This document shows, piece by piece, positions 33,890-44,162 of a stretch of DNA of 64,000 bases. The notes under the pieces are model-generated. The model saw only the letters and a program-made list of their open reading frames with translations. It was not told the origin of the DNA and did no database searches. The position numbers and the translations under genes were made by a program. The DNA is from Seminavis robusta (Eukaryota; Bacillariophyta; Bacillariophyceae; Naviculales; Naviculaceae): NCBI GenBank assembly GCA_903772945.1, contig CAICTM010000227.1, positions 1-64,000 on the forward strand, read 5' to 3'. Within the stretch, counting starts at the first letter, position 1. Each line of letters begins with the position of its first letter.

Positions 33890-35722
33890 GGTAAAATCTG
33901 CAAAGAAGGAGAACCAGAGGTGAGTTACGATCTTCTGAACGTGCTCTCCAGTTCAGGCCACAATCAACACATCATTGCATCCTCAAGCACCCTGCAACCC
34001 CATGGCGCCAACATGGTCATCCCTCCATACAAGTCCATACAAGTCATCGTCATCTTGACCTACCTTCTTTGATAGTGCAAGAGTGCAGAGGTCTCAGTTG
34101 AGTTGGTATTGGGAGCTAAAGTTCACTTGCTATTGCTAGCTTTCGACCGTCGATTTGTGTTATTGTGAGAGTTCCTGCAAATCGGAGCTTGATCAAGTGA
34201 AAGGCACTGGGAGCAGACCCCGAATTCCAATCATAGCACTATGTAGCGCCTACGTGTGGCCCGTAGAAAACACCCTTCTGGTTGGATGGACTGGAGACCA
34301 ATTTCAATTGTTGTTTTAACAATCCAGAATAGACGACAGAAACTGTGACAGCGCCATAGAGGCTCTCAAGCTTAATTAGCTCAAAATTAAAGATTTATCT
34401 CAGGTGCAAGATCGCACTCGAAAAGTCAAGAATAGCAGCAATTAAGCGAGATCCTGTGCTGGATTCCCCTACTTTCGTAGACGGGGTTGTCCAGTAGGAT
34501 GAGTGGACATACTTTTGGTAAGATTTCGAAAGAATGCAGGGTTAAACTTTACCCTGGATTTGATGACGTTAAAGGGTTGCGTGGAATGAATACCAGAGCA
34601 ACTTCTTGAGCTTGCGTTTGCAAAGATATCGCATCTATTCATGTCGCTAAAGCATCCAAACAAACTTCATCCCATCTCCAATAGTATGGTCTTGGGTTCA
34701 AGTCTGTAATTAACTATTTGTACGATTTTCTTACTATTAACAGTTAGTTTACAGTACAGTCAGAAACATGTAAAATAAAGACCAGAATCATCTGAAACAC
34801 AGTTCAACTTGTAAAGACTTAATCAGTAAAGCAAGAATGTCTTGGCAACATTCCGCCGAAGTAGAGATTGTGCTGTACTCTCTTCTCTACATTGCCGCAA
34901 GTGTCTCAACAGGCTCGAGCTCAGAAAGGCCAAAAACAAAGAAAAAGTGCGTACTTGATTTGCCTTCCCTGAACCTGAATTTCACCGACGACCCCCTATT
35001 TCGCCCCCGAACAATGGGAGAGACATTCTGCCCAACTTCGACAGAAAAGAAGCGCAATGGAGAAGGTCATCGCCCCCGAACTGGAAGTTCTGCTTACGGG
35101 GGACAATGTTGACGTGGTCCCAACAGATTGAGAAGCATTCTCGGAATCTCCGTTCCTGGCCAAAGAACGCCGTGTCACCTCAAAGCCTGAACCGGAATGC
35201 AGGCTGACGCACATTCTTGCTTTTATTCGAGGTCGCTCAGTACATGTTTCCCTTAATAAATTGCCGTCTGAAAATGCGAACTTCGTGTCTTTCGAATGTT
35301 CCAAGGCGCCCCTGACAGAGCTGACCATTCGGGAACCATGACCGGGCTTTTAAATAAAATGCTTTTTGATTACTTTCCGAGGCAAACACTTCCGTCAGAG
35401 TCGAACAATATGTCGTTTGAGCAGTCTTTGCATCATACAAGAATTACAAGGTTGCAAGTGGAACTCTGTATTTAAAATGCTTTGCTACGGCGGAGTCATC
35501 TCTACTGTCGGTACGGTACTGGAGTATTTAGTTATTGATAATTAATAGTACAAGAGCTACATGTACCGGTACTACTGGTACAGTCTACAGGAGCTACTAC
35601 GACAGCTGCAGTTCTGTTGGGCACTTCACATTGATTGGTGAAAGTGAACCCATTTGCTTTTGTTTACGGTTTACGGTTACAATGACATTGTTACAATGTC
35701 ATGATGTTGCGCTATACATGTA
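33890..35722. other. Intergenic, nothing recognised
   Basis: About 1.8 kb upstream of the heat shock factor gene. Several short open frames exist but none shows a domain, signal peptide or plausible start context. Confidence 0.4.
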
Positions 35723-36057
35723 CTGGAGTACTTGGTTGGTATTTACTGTTTATTCCTTACTGCCATGAGGTCAGTAAAAGGAGCAGTAATGGCAGTAATT
35801 CAGTAATTCCTCAGTAGCAGTAATCATACACAGTAATTTAGAGCCAATTGAAGGCAGTAAACTACAGTAATTGCAGTAATATAGGCTAATTACTGTGCTT
35901 TTACTGTCATTTACTGAATATTCCTGTTGCATAGCCCGATTACTTACTGCATGGGATTACTTACTGCAGTAACTAGGGGGCCAACAATGGCAGTAATTGG
36001 ACAGTAAGGAGCCAGTAACCCGGATTTACTGCAGTAAATACCAACCAAGCTGGAGTA
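35723..36057. mobile_element. MITE-like element with 18-bp perfect TIRs, 8-bp target duplication and CAGTAA array
   Basis: The element proper is 35,731-36,049 (319 bases). Its ends are a perfect 18-base inverted repeat, CTTGGTTGGTATTTACTG on the left and its exact complement on the right. Directly outside both ends is the same 8-base word CTGGAGTA (35,723-35,730 and 36,050-36,057), the expected target-site duplication. The inside has no coding capacity but is packed with CAGTAA/TTACTG words: roughly twenty, mainly CAGTAA on the left half and mixed orientation to the right. An 8-base duplication fits hAT, P or Merlin-type transposases; the TIR sequence itself does not let me choose. The intact TIRs and duplication suggest a relatively recent insertion. 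Confidence 0.85.
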
Positions 36058-37053
36058 GTTTGGTGGAGACAATTCTGGATGCTCGTAGACCTGTAAATTT
36101 TCTGCTTTCCGTAACCATTATAATCTAGCCAGCTCTCACGCTCTCACCAGCAACACGCTGGAACATGCTCCATCGTCAAGTAAAGCTTTAATAAAGAGGA
36201 GCTATCTATTCATTGTTGAGACTTACTGTTGGTTCTCAGAACATTCCCTGTTCTGTGAAGGTGAAGCCTCGACCAGCTGGCGTCAGTGTTTGACGGCTTC
36301 AAAAGTCTGCGCAATCTGCACCTCCCGAAGTAGTGCTGGCAGCTTTGAAAAGCCGGTTTCTGAGGATCCGACCTTCGCGGGCAACGAAATATCAGGGCTC
36401 TTGGGCAGCTCCTTGCCCCGCCAATACAGTGAACCCAACCAAGTGAGTTCCAAGTGTGAGTGAGCATGCAATAACTCTTTAGTGTTCTGTCGCCTCCAAC
36501 AACACATGCAAAGCCCAAAAAGCACTTTGGAAGTATAACGCACGTAACTCTGTTCGTCTGCTATGTCATTATTGTGATCAAGAGTGCCGATATGGCAATT
36601 TGCAATCGAAAGTTCTGGAGTCGGTCTATTGACTATTGAGGACCTTTGCTTGGGCCTGAACCCCTGGCTGTGGCGATTGGACCCACAGAGAAAGCCCGAA
36701 ACTAAGTGATACTGCGCTTTAGTCCAGTCTAGTACTACTAGTAGCTGCTAGTGCGATGCGGTAGAGCTTTGGTGTTGATCCAATTGTTTTATTGCTTCGC
36801 TACATGCTGTTTGGCTTGGTTCACAAGTTGACCGACTTCGGCCACCAGCTGTCGGCCACTTCGGGCATATTCCGTCGCACTTCGCCGCGAAAGAGAGTGA
36901 AGAGTGAAGTCACCTGAAGTCCTCTGCCAGATTTTACGCTCAGCCCCTTCGTCATCAAGTAAGTGTCAGGCTTGGGCCTTCGAGGAGGGGCACCTTTACA
37001 CGGTTTGCGTGTTCCAGATGCTGCTGGCGGCGTCATCGTTCAGCTTGGCAGCT
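36058..37053. other. Intergenic between two short mobile elements
   Basis: About 1 kb lying between the two inverted-repeat elements. I see no gene, RNA or repeat of note, apart from one CTAGTACTACTAGTAG stretch near 36,730. Confidence 0.35.
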
Positions 37054-37458
37054 GGACCTCTGTGGAAACTCGAGTCGTGCTACTTTTCGTCTCCTAAATC
37101 CTTTTGATCGTCTCCTATTTAATGGATTTCGTCTCCTAAAAATAGGAGACGAAACGGATCGTCTCCTAAATCTTTTGTCTCCTCTTAAAACGTCTCCTAT
37201 TTTCAACGGATCGTCTCCTATTCTCAACGGATCGTCTCCTAAGTGTACCATGTAAACTGTATGGTATCGTCTCCTAAATCTTTCGGATCGTCTCCTATTT
37301 CGAAACGATCGTCTCCTAATTTGAATGTCTCCTACTGAATCGTCTCCTAAATATAGGAGACGATTGCTTTCGTCTCTTAAATCATTTCGATCGTCTCCTA
37401 TTCCTCGGTGTATCGTCTCCTAAGTATTTTGCCACGAATGACGTTTCCACAGAGGTCC
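37054..37458. mobile_element. Inverted-repeat element filled with GTCTCCTA words
   Basis: Bounded by a 16-base inverted repeat, GGACCTCTGTGGAAAC at 37,054-37,069 and its complement at 37,443-37,458. The similarity seems to extend outward imperfectly for another 20 or so bases, so the true ends may be slightly outside these coordinates. Between them are about 17 copies of TCGTCTCCTA (or close variants), mostly in one orientation with two inverted copies (AGGAGACGA), at irregular spacing of about 14-25 bases and separated by AT-rich spacers. It has no coding capacity. I could not find a clean target-site duplication. The design, TIRs around a dense short-word array, matches the element at 35.7 kb although the word differs. 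Confidence 0.65.
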
Positions 37459-37858
37459 TGCGCCCAGCATAAGATGATCAACTGTTGAGACCCGCGCCCC
37501 CGCCGGTCCCTCATTCCATTGGACCATTCTGCACCTCGGGAGTTGAATGATCAGCGACTCGACTCGCCCGACTTGCCAACAATCATCTGATGACAAGAGA
37601 CGACCAACATGGCTGGACATCCAAACCAATCGCTCATACAAATTAATAAGAAGACCACCGTGGGAGCGTCGATGCGATCAGATTGGACGTAAACGTCTCA
37701 CGCTTCGTTCGTTTCCGAAGAGCACGAGTCGAGATTGCCCTTGAGCTTGGTCGGTGCTGCATAAAGCATCATAAATTCAATCGGTGGATCTCCAACGACC
37801 AAGCAAAAACAAACAAGCAATCCACCAATCTCGTGCTTCTTTTCAGAACGATAACACA

Positions 37859-38719
37859 ATGATGCTCCTACGCGCTGTAACCAAACTTTCTGTCTTTGCC
37901 TCTCTCCTTTCCGTTGCATTCTCGTCGGGATCCAGTGGGAGCAAGTCCGGAATGGGTATGATGATGATGACAAGTGCCCCTTCGGTCAGTCCCAGTCCAA
38001 GCTTCATGCCAACCTCCTCCTCGAGTCCATCCTTTAGCCCAAGTGAAGCTCCATCGGGTACTCCAACAGCCTCTTCAATGCCCTCCTTTGTCCCTAGCGA
38101 GGCTCCAACGGGGTCACCCACAGAGTCGAGTAAGCCCTCGGGTTCCCCCAGTGAGTCTCCATCTGCCACCCCATCTGTATCGCATAAGCCTTCCTTCGAA
38201 CCGAGCGAATCCCCAACAATGGCGCCAACATACCCATACTCGGTATCTTGCGGAAAAGGAAAGAAAGGAAGCAAGAAGTCCTCCGGCAAGAGCAAATCGG
38301 AAAAGAGCCACAGCCAGAAGAGTCGAAGCGGAAGTCGATCTCGTCGGCTTGGAGGCATGATGATGTCCGGCAAAGCAAAGGGCATGATGGGTGCGATGGG
38401 TATGGTGGGTATGAAAGTCGAGTGTTTCGAGGGCTTCTTCCATCACAACCACACTCTCAATGGAACCCATTTTGAGAACTACACCACCGACTATGACAAC
38501 TTTGATTCCTATTACCCCCCATCCACGAAGAATGGCCCCAAGGGTCAGAATGACGCAACGGGCGACTACGACTTGCAAGAAATCCTCGAGTGGCATTTTG
38601 ATCATGTTCAAGTTGAAGATGCGGAAGAGAAGTACCATCACAGCGGGGCGGTTCGAGCGATCTCACTCGTCACGTCTTTGGTCCTCTTTGTTATCGGCAC
38701 TGTCACGGTTTCGAACTAG
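37859..38719 (+). CDS. Silaffin-like secreted PS-repeat, Lys/Ser-rich protein
   Basis: Candidate cell-wall or silica-associated protein of 286 residues. It starts MMLLRAVTKLSVFASLLSVAFS, a signal peptide. Residues 38-125 are about eight repeats of the PSxxPSxxPT type (SPSFSPSEAPSGTPTASSMP and similar), a pattern common in diatom cell-wall proteins. Residues 132-162 are a Lys/Ser-rich strip (GKGKKGSKKSSGKSKSEKS) with KxxK spacings like those modified in silaffins. An RRL (RXL-type) cleavage site at 162-164 follows. Then come Met/Gly-rich stretches, N-x-T sites and a C-terminal hydrophobic segment with almost no tail (ISLVTSLVLFVIGTVTVSN), fitting either a GPI signal or a membrane anchor. No gene family name is assigned; silaffins are defined by composition, so similarity alone cannot prove the role. 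Confidence 0.7.
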   Translation: MMLLRAVTKLSVFASLLSVAFSSGSSGSKSGMGMMMMTSAPSVSPSPSFMPTSSSSPSFSPSEAPSGTPTASSMPSFVPSEAPTGSPTESSKPSGSPSESPSATPSVSHKPSFEPSESPTMAPTYPYSVSCGKGKKGSKKSSGKSKSEKSHSQKSRSGSRSRRLGGMMMSGKAKGMMGAMGMVGMKVECFEGFFHHNHTLNGTHFENYTTDYDNFDSYYPPSTKNGPKGQNDATGDYDLQEILEWHFDHVQVEDAEEKYHHSGAVRAISLVTSLVLFVIGTVTVSN

Positions 38720-39206
38720 CGGGTAGCTCGTGGAGGGTGCACAATTAAAAATGGGTGTGAACCTTCGTTGCAGTGTCGCAGAGATACGAAAACATAAACT
38801 AAAATACGATGCTTGAAAGGATTCGATTCGACTAGCTACCGTACTGGCTAGTCGGCTCCGTGGATAGGTTGCAATGGTTAGTACGGTAGCCGACATCCCC
38901 CAACAGCGCGGGCTTCGTCGTGGCTAGTCGGTCCCAGGTTTGACCTTCGCGGGTTGGCAGCTCCTAGCGTTTGACGAGCATTGATAGATGTCATAATTGT
39001 GGATTGCGTTATCCTGACCAGCGGACTGGTAGCGTTTCCAAGAACGATGGCGACAAGGTTTGCCTCTGCGTTCTTTTCCTTGAGAGCCATAAGGTTTCTC
39101 GATATCCCTTCATAGCATTGTTTCCGTTGCTCTTTATTGATTAAACGAGAGTAGCCAGTTGGTGCAGTAGTACTGCATGCTGCTTCCTTATGAATTTTCA
39201 GTTTTA
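38720..39206. other. Intergenic, convergent gene ends
   Basis: Lies between the 3' ends of the silaffin-like and FPGS genes. Contains CTAGCTAC-type words near 38,834 and nothing else I can name. Confidence 0.4.
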
Positions 39207-41174
39207 CTATGCTGCTGGCGGTGGCAACGGAAAAGAGGAGTCATCATCCAATTTCTTGGAGGAGGACGCAAAATTCTCCTGTCCATGTCGCAAGTGGGCT
39301 CCGGCCACCTCCGCAATATATTCGGAATCGCGAGGTTCGTCAAATCCCAATGCTTCCCTTGCTTCTGCCATGAGAAAGACGCTGCCACAGACTACCAAAA
39401 TTTCCTCGCTGCTGCCAGTCATCCTGTCCAATCCCAATTGGATTTGTCGCGTCACCGATCGATCCTCCAAGTCATAGTGACACCCTTGCAGCTCGGGGGA
39501 TGCTTCCAAAATGTCTTCCAACAGCGCCGCGCGGGGATGCGATGCCTGTACGAGATGAATGGCCTCTGGATCGTGCACGCCTCCCTCCAACATGTATTGG
39601 GCACAGAGCTTGGTATCCTTATCGCGTGACATGCCCACCACGATTCGAAACTTGGCGTTGGGATAGGTGGTCCGTAGTTTCCGCATCAAGTACTGCATGG
39701 CAGGTGGATTGTGCGCGACATCGAGAATGACGAGTTGCCCTTGATCGAGTTGTACCGGTTCGAATCGACACGGCGGTCGTGCGGATGTGCCGCGTTGCAG
39801 GATATCGTCTGGAATGGGTCGACTCCAGGGTATTCTTTTTTCTTCTTTTTGTTCCAACAGTCGCAAGGTTGCCATGGCAATCCGTGAATTCTCTTGATCG
39901 TAATCGGGGTAGTCGGCAGATTGTTGGTGTTGTTCTTCGTTTTCGAGTATATCCTCACAGGTATAATATCCCGACGCTCCCTTGTCACGGGCACATTGTC
40001 GTAACACATCATGCGGTACCTGCGATCCCACCAAGACGGGTCGATTTGGTTTGATAATGCCTCCCTTTTCCAATGCAATTAGTTCGACGGTATCTCCTAA
40101 AATCCGTGTATGTTCCAATCCAATCGATGTAATGACGGCACATGCCGGCTGTGCTACAATATTGGTGGAATCCAATCGTCCTCCCAAACCCGTTTCCAGT
40201 ACCACCACATTGGCACCTCGTTGTTGATAAAACAAAAATGCCAATGCCGTCGTGACTTCAAAAAAGGTGGCGGGAATATCGTGTTGTTGACAAATCTCGT
40301 ATATGCGGGGTAGATACTGGACGACTTCTTGTTCCGATATCAATTCACTGTTGATTTGCATGCGTTCTCGAAAACTCGACACGTGCGGGGAACAAAACAG
40401 ACCGACCGTGAGACCGTCGTCCAAGAATTCGAGTGTCTTGGCAATTTTGAGTGCGACGCTGCCCTTGCCGTTGGTTCCGGCAATGTGAATGACCGTCACG
40501 TTGGGCTATGCAAGTAAATGAAATAAATTAGAGAGGAGTTGGATCACTTGTTGGCTGTTGGTTGGAATGGCAATACTTACATCATCCATTGGATTTCCCA
40601 GTTGCTCGTGAATTCGTTGAATGTTTTCAAGGCCCAGTTTGACCGGGTTGAACATGTTGGTCATGTAGAGCCGCCGAACCCAGTGCTCATATTCCGAGTG
40701 AGCAGCATCTTTCTTGTCCTCCCATGATGAGAATTCTGTAGAGTTAGCATTATTATTACTGATAGTACCAGTAGCAGTATCTTGAGATGATGTTCCATCT
40801 TGAGTGGACGACGATCCACATCGCACAGTCAATGGGGTTGGCTTTTGGTAGTGGAAGACGTGTCTTGCTGCTGTTCCTCGTGCCCCCTGCCGGTGATAAT
40901 GTTGTGGAAAGGATGTTCCAGAACAGAGGAACCGTTGGGAAGATATTCTCAGTCTAGCAGCAGCAGTAGCAGTGGTACTGCTTGTCGTGGGACACCGTGC
41001 TGCTGCCCCTAAGATTGTCGGATGCCATAGCAGTGGTCGTCTTGATAAATACAAAGAGTTCATTCTAGCAGTGGTCGTGTGGATGGAATCAATCCGGAAA
41101 GATCCAACCAGAGTGACAGTCGAACACCAGCAGAGCAACAATTGAAACCCAAGCACTACCAGTGACAGGAGCAT
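39207..41174 (-). CDS. FPGS: Folylpolyglutamate synthase / dihydrofolate synthase, two exons
   Basis: ATP-dependent ligase adding glutamate to folates, of the Mur-ligase family. Exons are 41174-40581 and 40505-39207, joined over a 75-base GT..AG intron between GNPMDD and PNVTVIHIAG. The family's N-terminal block YMTNMFNPVKLGLENIQRIH is at the end of exon 1. Exon 2 opens with the P-loop HIAGTNGKGSVA, then LFCSPHVSSFRERMQIN, ETGLGGRLDSTN, SIGLEHTRILG with the metal-binding acidic and His residues, EKGGIIK, and DVAHNPPA in the C-terminal domain. Before the enzyme are about 180 residues: a strong signal peptide (MLLSLVVLGFQLLLCWC) and then a Ser/Thr/Arg-rich stretch beginning GSFRIDS. This would fit plastid import or another organelle. 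The ATG at 41174 is the first in the frame. Whether it also makes dihydrofolate is not visible. Confidence 0.9.
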
Positions 41175-41909
41175 GGGTTGACTTGATGCACTGACTGCCA
41201 GAGAAAAAGGGCCAAAGACACTCAATTCTCAGTCGTCCACTCCGCACTTGTATTGTCCTGATGATTGACCACTAGCTAGCTACCTGGAATTCTGGTACTC
41301 TACAGCCACACAAATGCAATGGAATGATTGCTGGTGATCAAGGCTTGTCAACAACATCGGACCTTGCCCATCACTTCTTTCAAAGGCCCAGCTAGCCAGC
41401 CCTCCAAAATTGCGTTCTCGGCTAGACTGCTACTGAATGACGTCATTCAGTCCGGGTTTCAACTTCAGTGCAGGATTGGTACAGGATTGGGTGCGTGACT
41501 GATATCTTTGTTCCTTAAGTATCTTTCGGCCATGTCATTCTCTCGGAAGCAGCCGGAGGCTTCGCAAGCCCAAAAAGATGCTTCCGGCAAAGCTCTTGAA
41601 ATAGTGCAGTTGCAGAACCAAAACCAAGAGCAGACAAGCTGCCGTCACGGTTATATCCAAGTGAGAAACTACAAACACCTTCGACTCCGATCAACCTCTC
41701 TATCCATCACAGTCAGACTACTACCAGTATCGGGTTTGACGGCACAAAAGCATCAGATTGGATTGCAATTTCCATTTCCAACCCAGACCAGAAAGTTTTT
41801 AGTCGTCTCTCCATCTCATAAATTTTATTTTTTAGGAGATTTTGTTCTATACTCCGTTCTTTCTCAACGATCTTTCTACTACTCCACACACCACTACCCA
41901 CAAAGAAAA
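41175..41909. other. Divergent intergenic region
   Basis: Between the FPGS and acetylornithine aminotransferase starts, so it should hold both promoters. Contains a CTAGCTAGCTAC word at about 41,271. No gene seen. Confidence 0.4.
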
Positions 41910-43536
41910 ATGTTGTTTCGATTGGCACTGGTCCTTCCCTGTTTGGCGGCTGGTTTTGTGGCTCCTTCTCAGCAAACTCCCCGTTCCACTGTGTTGAGTG
42001 CTACTGTGGAAAAGGAATTGGTCCCTCCTCGAGATCTTGACGAATTGTCCAAAGAATTGGAAGGAACCCAACAACTCTATGACAATGTTCAAACTACATA
42101 TGGGTATGTTGCACACATGTTGGAATGTGTATTGGATGGATATATTATATTGGAATGGGTATCTGAAACCTAACCTTTTGTTCTCTAATGACTATTTTGT
42201 TTTACTCAGGCGCTACCCGCTCACCATGGTCAGTGGCAACGGCTGTCGCTTGACGACCAACGACGACACGGAATTTTTGGATTTTGTTTCTGGTATTGCC
42301 ACTTGTGCTTTGGGACACAACAATCCTGCTTTGGCAAAGGCCGTCTCGGATCAAATGCAAAAAGTACACCACGTTTCCAATTTGTATTATGTCCCCGCAC
42401 AGGCCGCATTGGCCACTTGGTTGTGTGAAAACTCGGTCGCCGATAAAGCATTCTTTTGCAACAGTGGAGCCGAAGCCAATGAAGCCGCCATCAAATTGGC
42501 ACGACGACATGCATCCAATAATGGAATTACGGTGAGTTTTGGTACAAACAAAGTAAAAGAAACAGGAAGGAAGGAATGATAGAGGAAGAAACATTACAAA
42601 TTTAAGGATGGTTGTCTAACTTTTGCTTTTCTGTCCCTCCTCTCATCATCCTTCCAATTATTACAGCACCCTGTCATTATTTCGGCCCACCAATCCTTCC
42701 ATGGGCGCACCATGGCAGCCTTGACCGCCACGGCACAACCCAAATACCACAAGGGATTCGGGTTCGGAGGGAAAATGATTCCCGGATTTGAATACGTCAC
42801 CTACAACAATATCGAAGAATTGGAACAACTCGTTGAAAAGATCGTCTCGGAACAACCCGCCGATGGCAAACAGGGATTGGCCGCCATCATGATGGAAGCC
42901 TTGCAAGGAGAAGGTGGCATCAAACCCGGCAATCCCGAATTCTTTGCCAAAGCCCGTGAACTCTGTGACAAACACGGCGCACTACTCATGTGCGACGAAG
43001 TCCAAGTCGGCATGGGACGAACGGGCACACTGTGGGGATACGAAAACTTGGATGTCATCCCCGATGTCTTTACATCCGCCAAGGCATTGGGCGGTGGAGT
43101 CCCCATTGGTGCCATGATGGCCCGTGGTGATGCTGCCACGGTCTTTGGACCTGGGGATCATGCGTCGACGTACGGTGGAAATCCATTGGCGTGTGCCGCC
43201 GGTGTCGCCGTGGCCAAGTACTTGTCCGATAACAATGTTTTGGCCAATGTCCGAGCTCGTGGAGAACAAATCCGGGAAGGACTCGAAGCCGTGGCGGCCA
43301 AATATCCCACCGTCTTGGGAGATGTGCGCGGATGGGGTTTGATTCGTGGAGTGGAAGCCATTTCCGATGATATTCCCGCTGGAAAGATTGTGGGAGCCGC
43401 CATGGAACAGGGATTGTTGTTGGTGCCCGCTGGAACCAACGTGGTCCGATTCGTCCCACCTCTTATTGTGACCGAGGCAGAAGTCAACGAAGCACTCGAG
43501 AAATTCGAAAAGGCCGTTCAACAGTTGGCCAACTAA
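41910..43536 (+). CDS. argD: Acetylornithine aminotransferase, plastid-targeted, three exons
   Basis: PLP enzyme converting N-acetylglutamate semialdehyde to N-acetylornithine in arginine synthesis. Exons are 41910-42103, 42210-42531 and 42667-43536, with GT..AG introns of 106 and 135 bases. The N-terminus MLFRLALVLPCLAAGFVAPS is a signal peptide with the diatom Phe plastid motif, followed by a short transit stretch, so the enzyme should be plastidial. The fold type I core is complete: GATCALGHNNP-like SGIATCALGHNNPALAKAV, FFCNSGAEANEAAIKLAR, HQSFHGRTMAALTAT, LLMCDEVQVGMGRTG, and the PLP lysine in TSAKALGGGVPIGAMM, then STYGGNPLACAAG. Mature length of about 430 residues is as expected. The pattern DEVQ-G-GRTG and the substrate region fit ArgD rather than ornithine aminotransferase, but the two are close relatives. 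Confidence 0.93.
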
Positions 43537-44162
43537 TCAGCGACTGAAACAACAAAAGAAAGCCTGAAGCCAACTGGAGGCTCCGCAAAACGAACAGGAG
43601 GCTGAGCTGAGAAGGAGCGAGGAGCTCTTTCTCGTGACGGTTGATCGGTACCCACCCACCCACCCACACTGATGAAATGATTTGCACACATGAATAAGAA
43701 TAACAATAGAACCCACGAAAACAACACTTGGAGCCGTCTGCTAGCTAGCTGTTGGATAAAGGTGGCATTCTTGGAGTGATTAGTGGAGATGTCTAGCTAG
43801 GCATGCACGCCAAGCCTGGGCGCAACTGCAGAGATCGTGACAGCAACTGCCTTGTCTTGATTGACGACTGCCATGCCTCGTCCCTTTGCCGTGTCCAACC
43901 ATCCTCCCAAGTTTGATTTCTGCAATCAATCTGTCAGAAGTGGATTCAGACAGGGAGGAATGCCGCAAACCTGAGGACAGGCTTCGTTGACGTAGAAGCA
44001 CCAAATCGGCGACAACCGGAAATTCAGGAACATGGCCAGCAAGAGCGACTCCATTGAAGCCACAGATGATTATTTCTGTCTTGCAAACCATCAGATCACC
44101 GTTGTCTCCTCTGCCTCTTGTTGATTGGTGCTTCATAGTAGTTTGCTACTGCTCGTAGTAAA
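43537..44162. other. Intergenic, convergent gene ends
   Basis: Between the 3' ends of the ArgD and ZIP genes. It holds a short (CCCA)n run near 43,650-43,668 and CTAGCTAG words near 43,741 and 43,793. No gene seen. Confidence 0.4.

Noticed and set aside
34469-34663. Possible structured RNA or small frame near 34.5 kb
   Set aside because: I looked for a tRNA-like T-loop and cloverleaf and could not fold one. No tRNA or other RNA gene could be supported anywhere in the window.
37088-37430. CRISPR-like array of regularly repeated words
   Set aside because: The words are only 8-10 bases, spacing is irregular, some copies are inverted, and this is eukaryotic DNA. It is better explained as an inverted-repeat mobile element.
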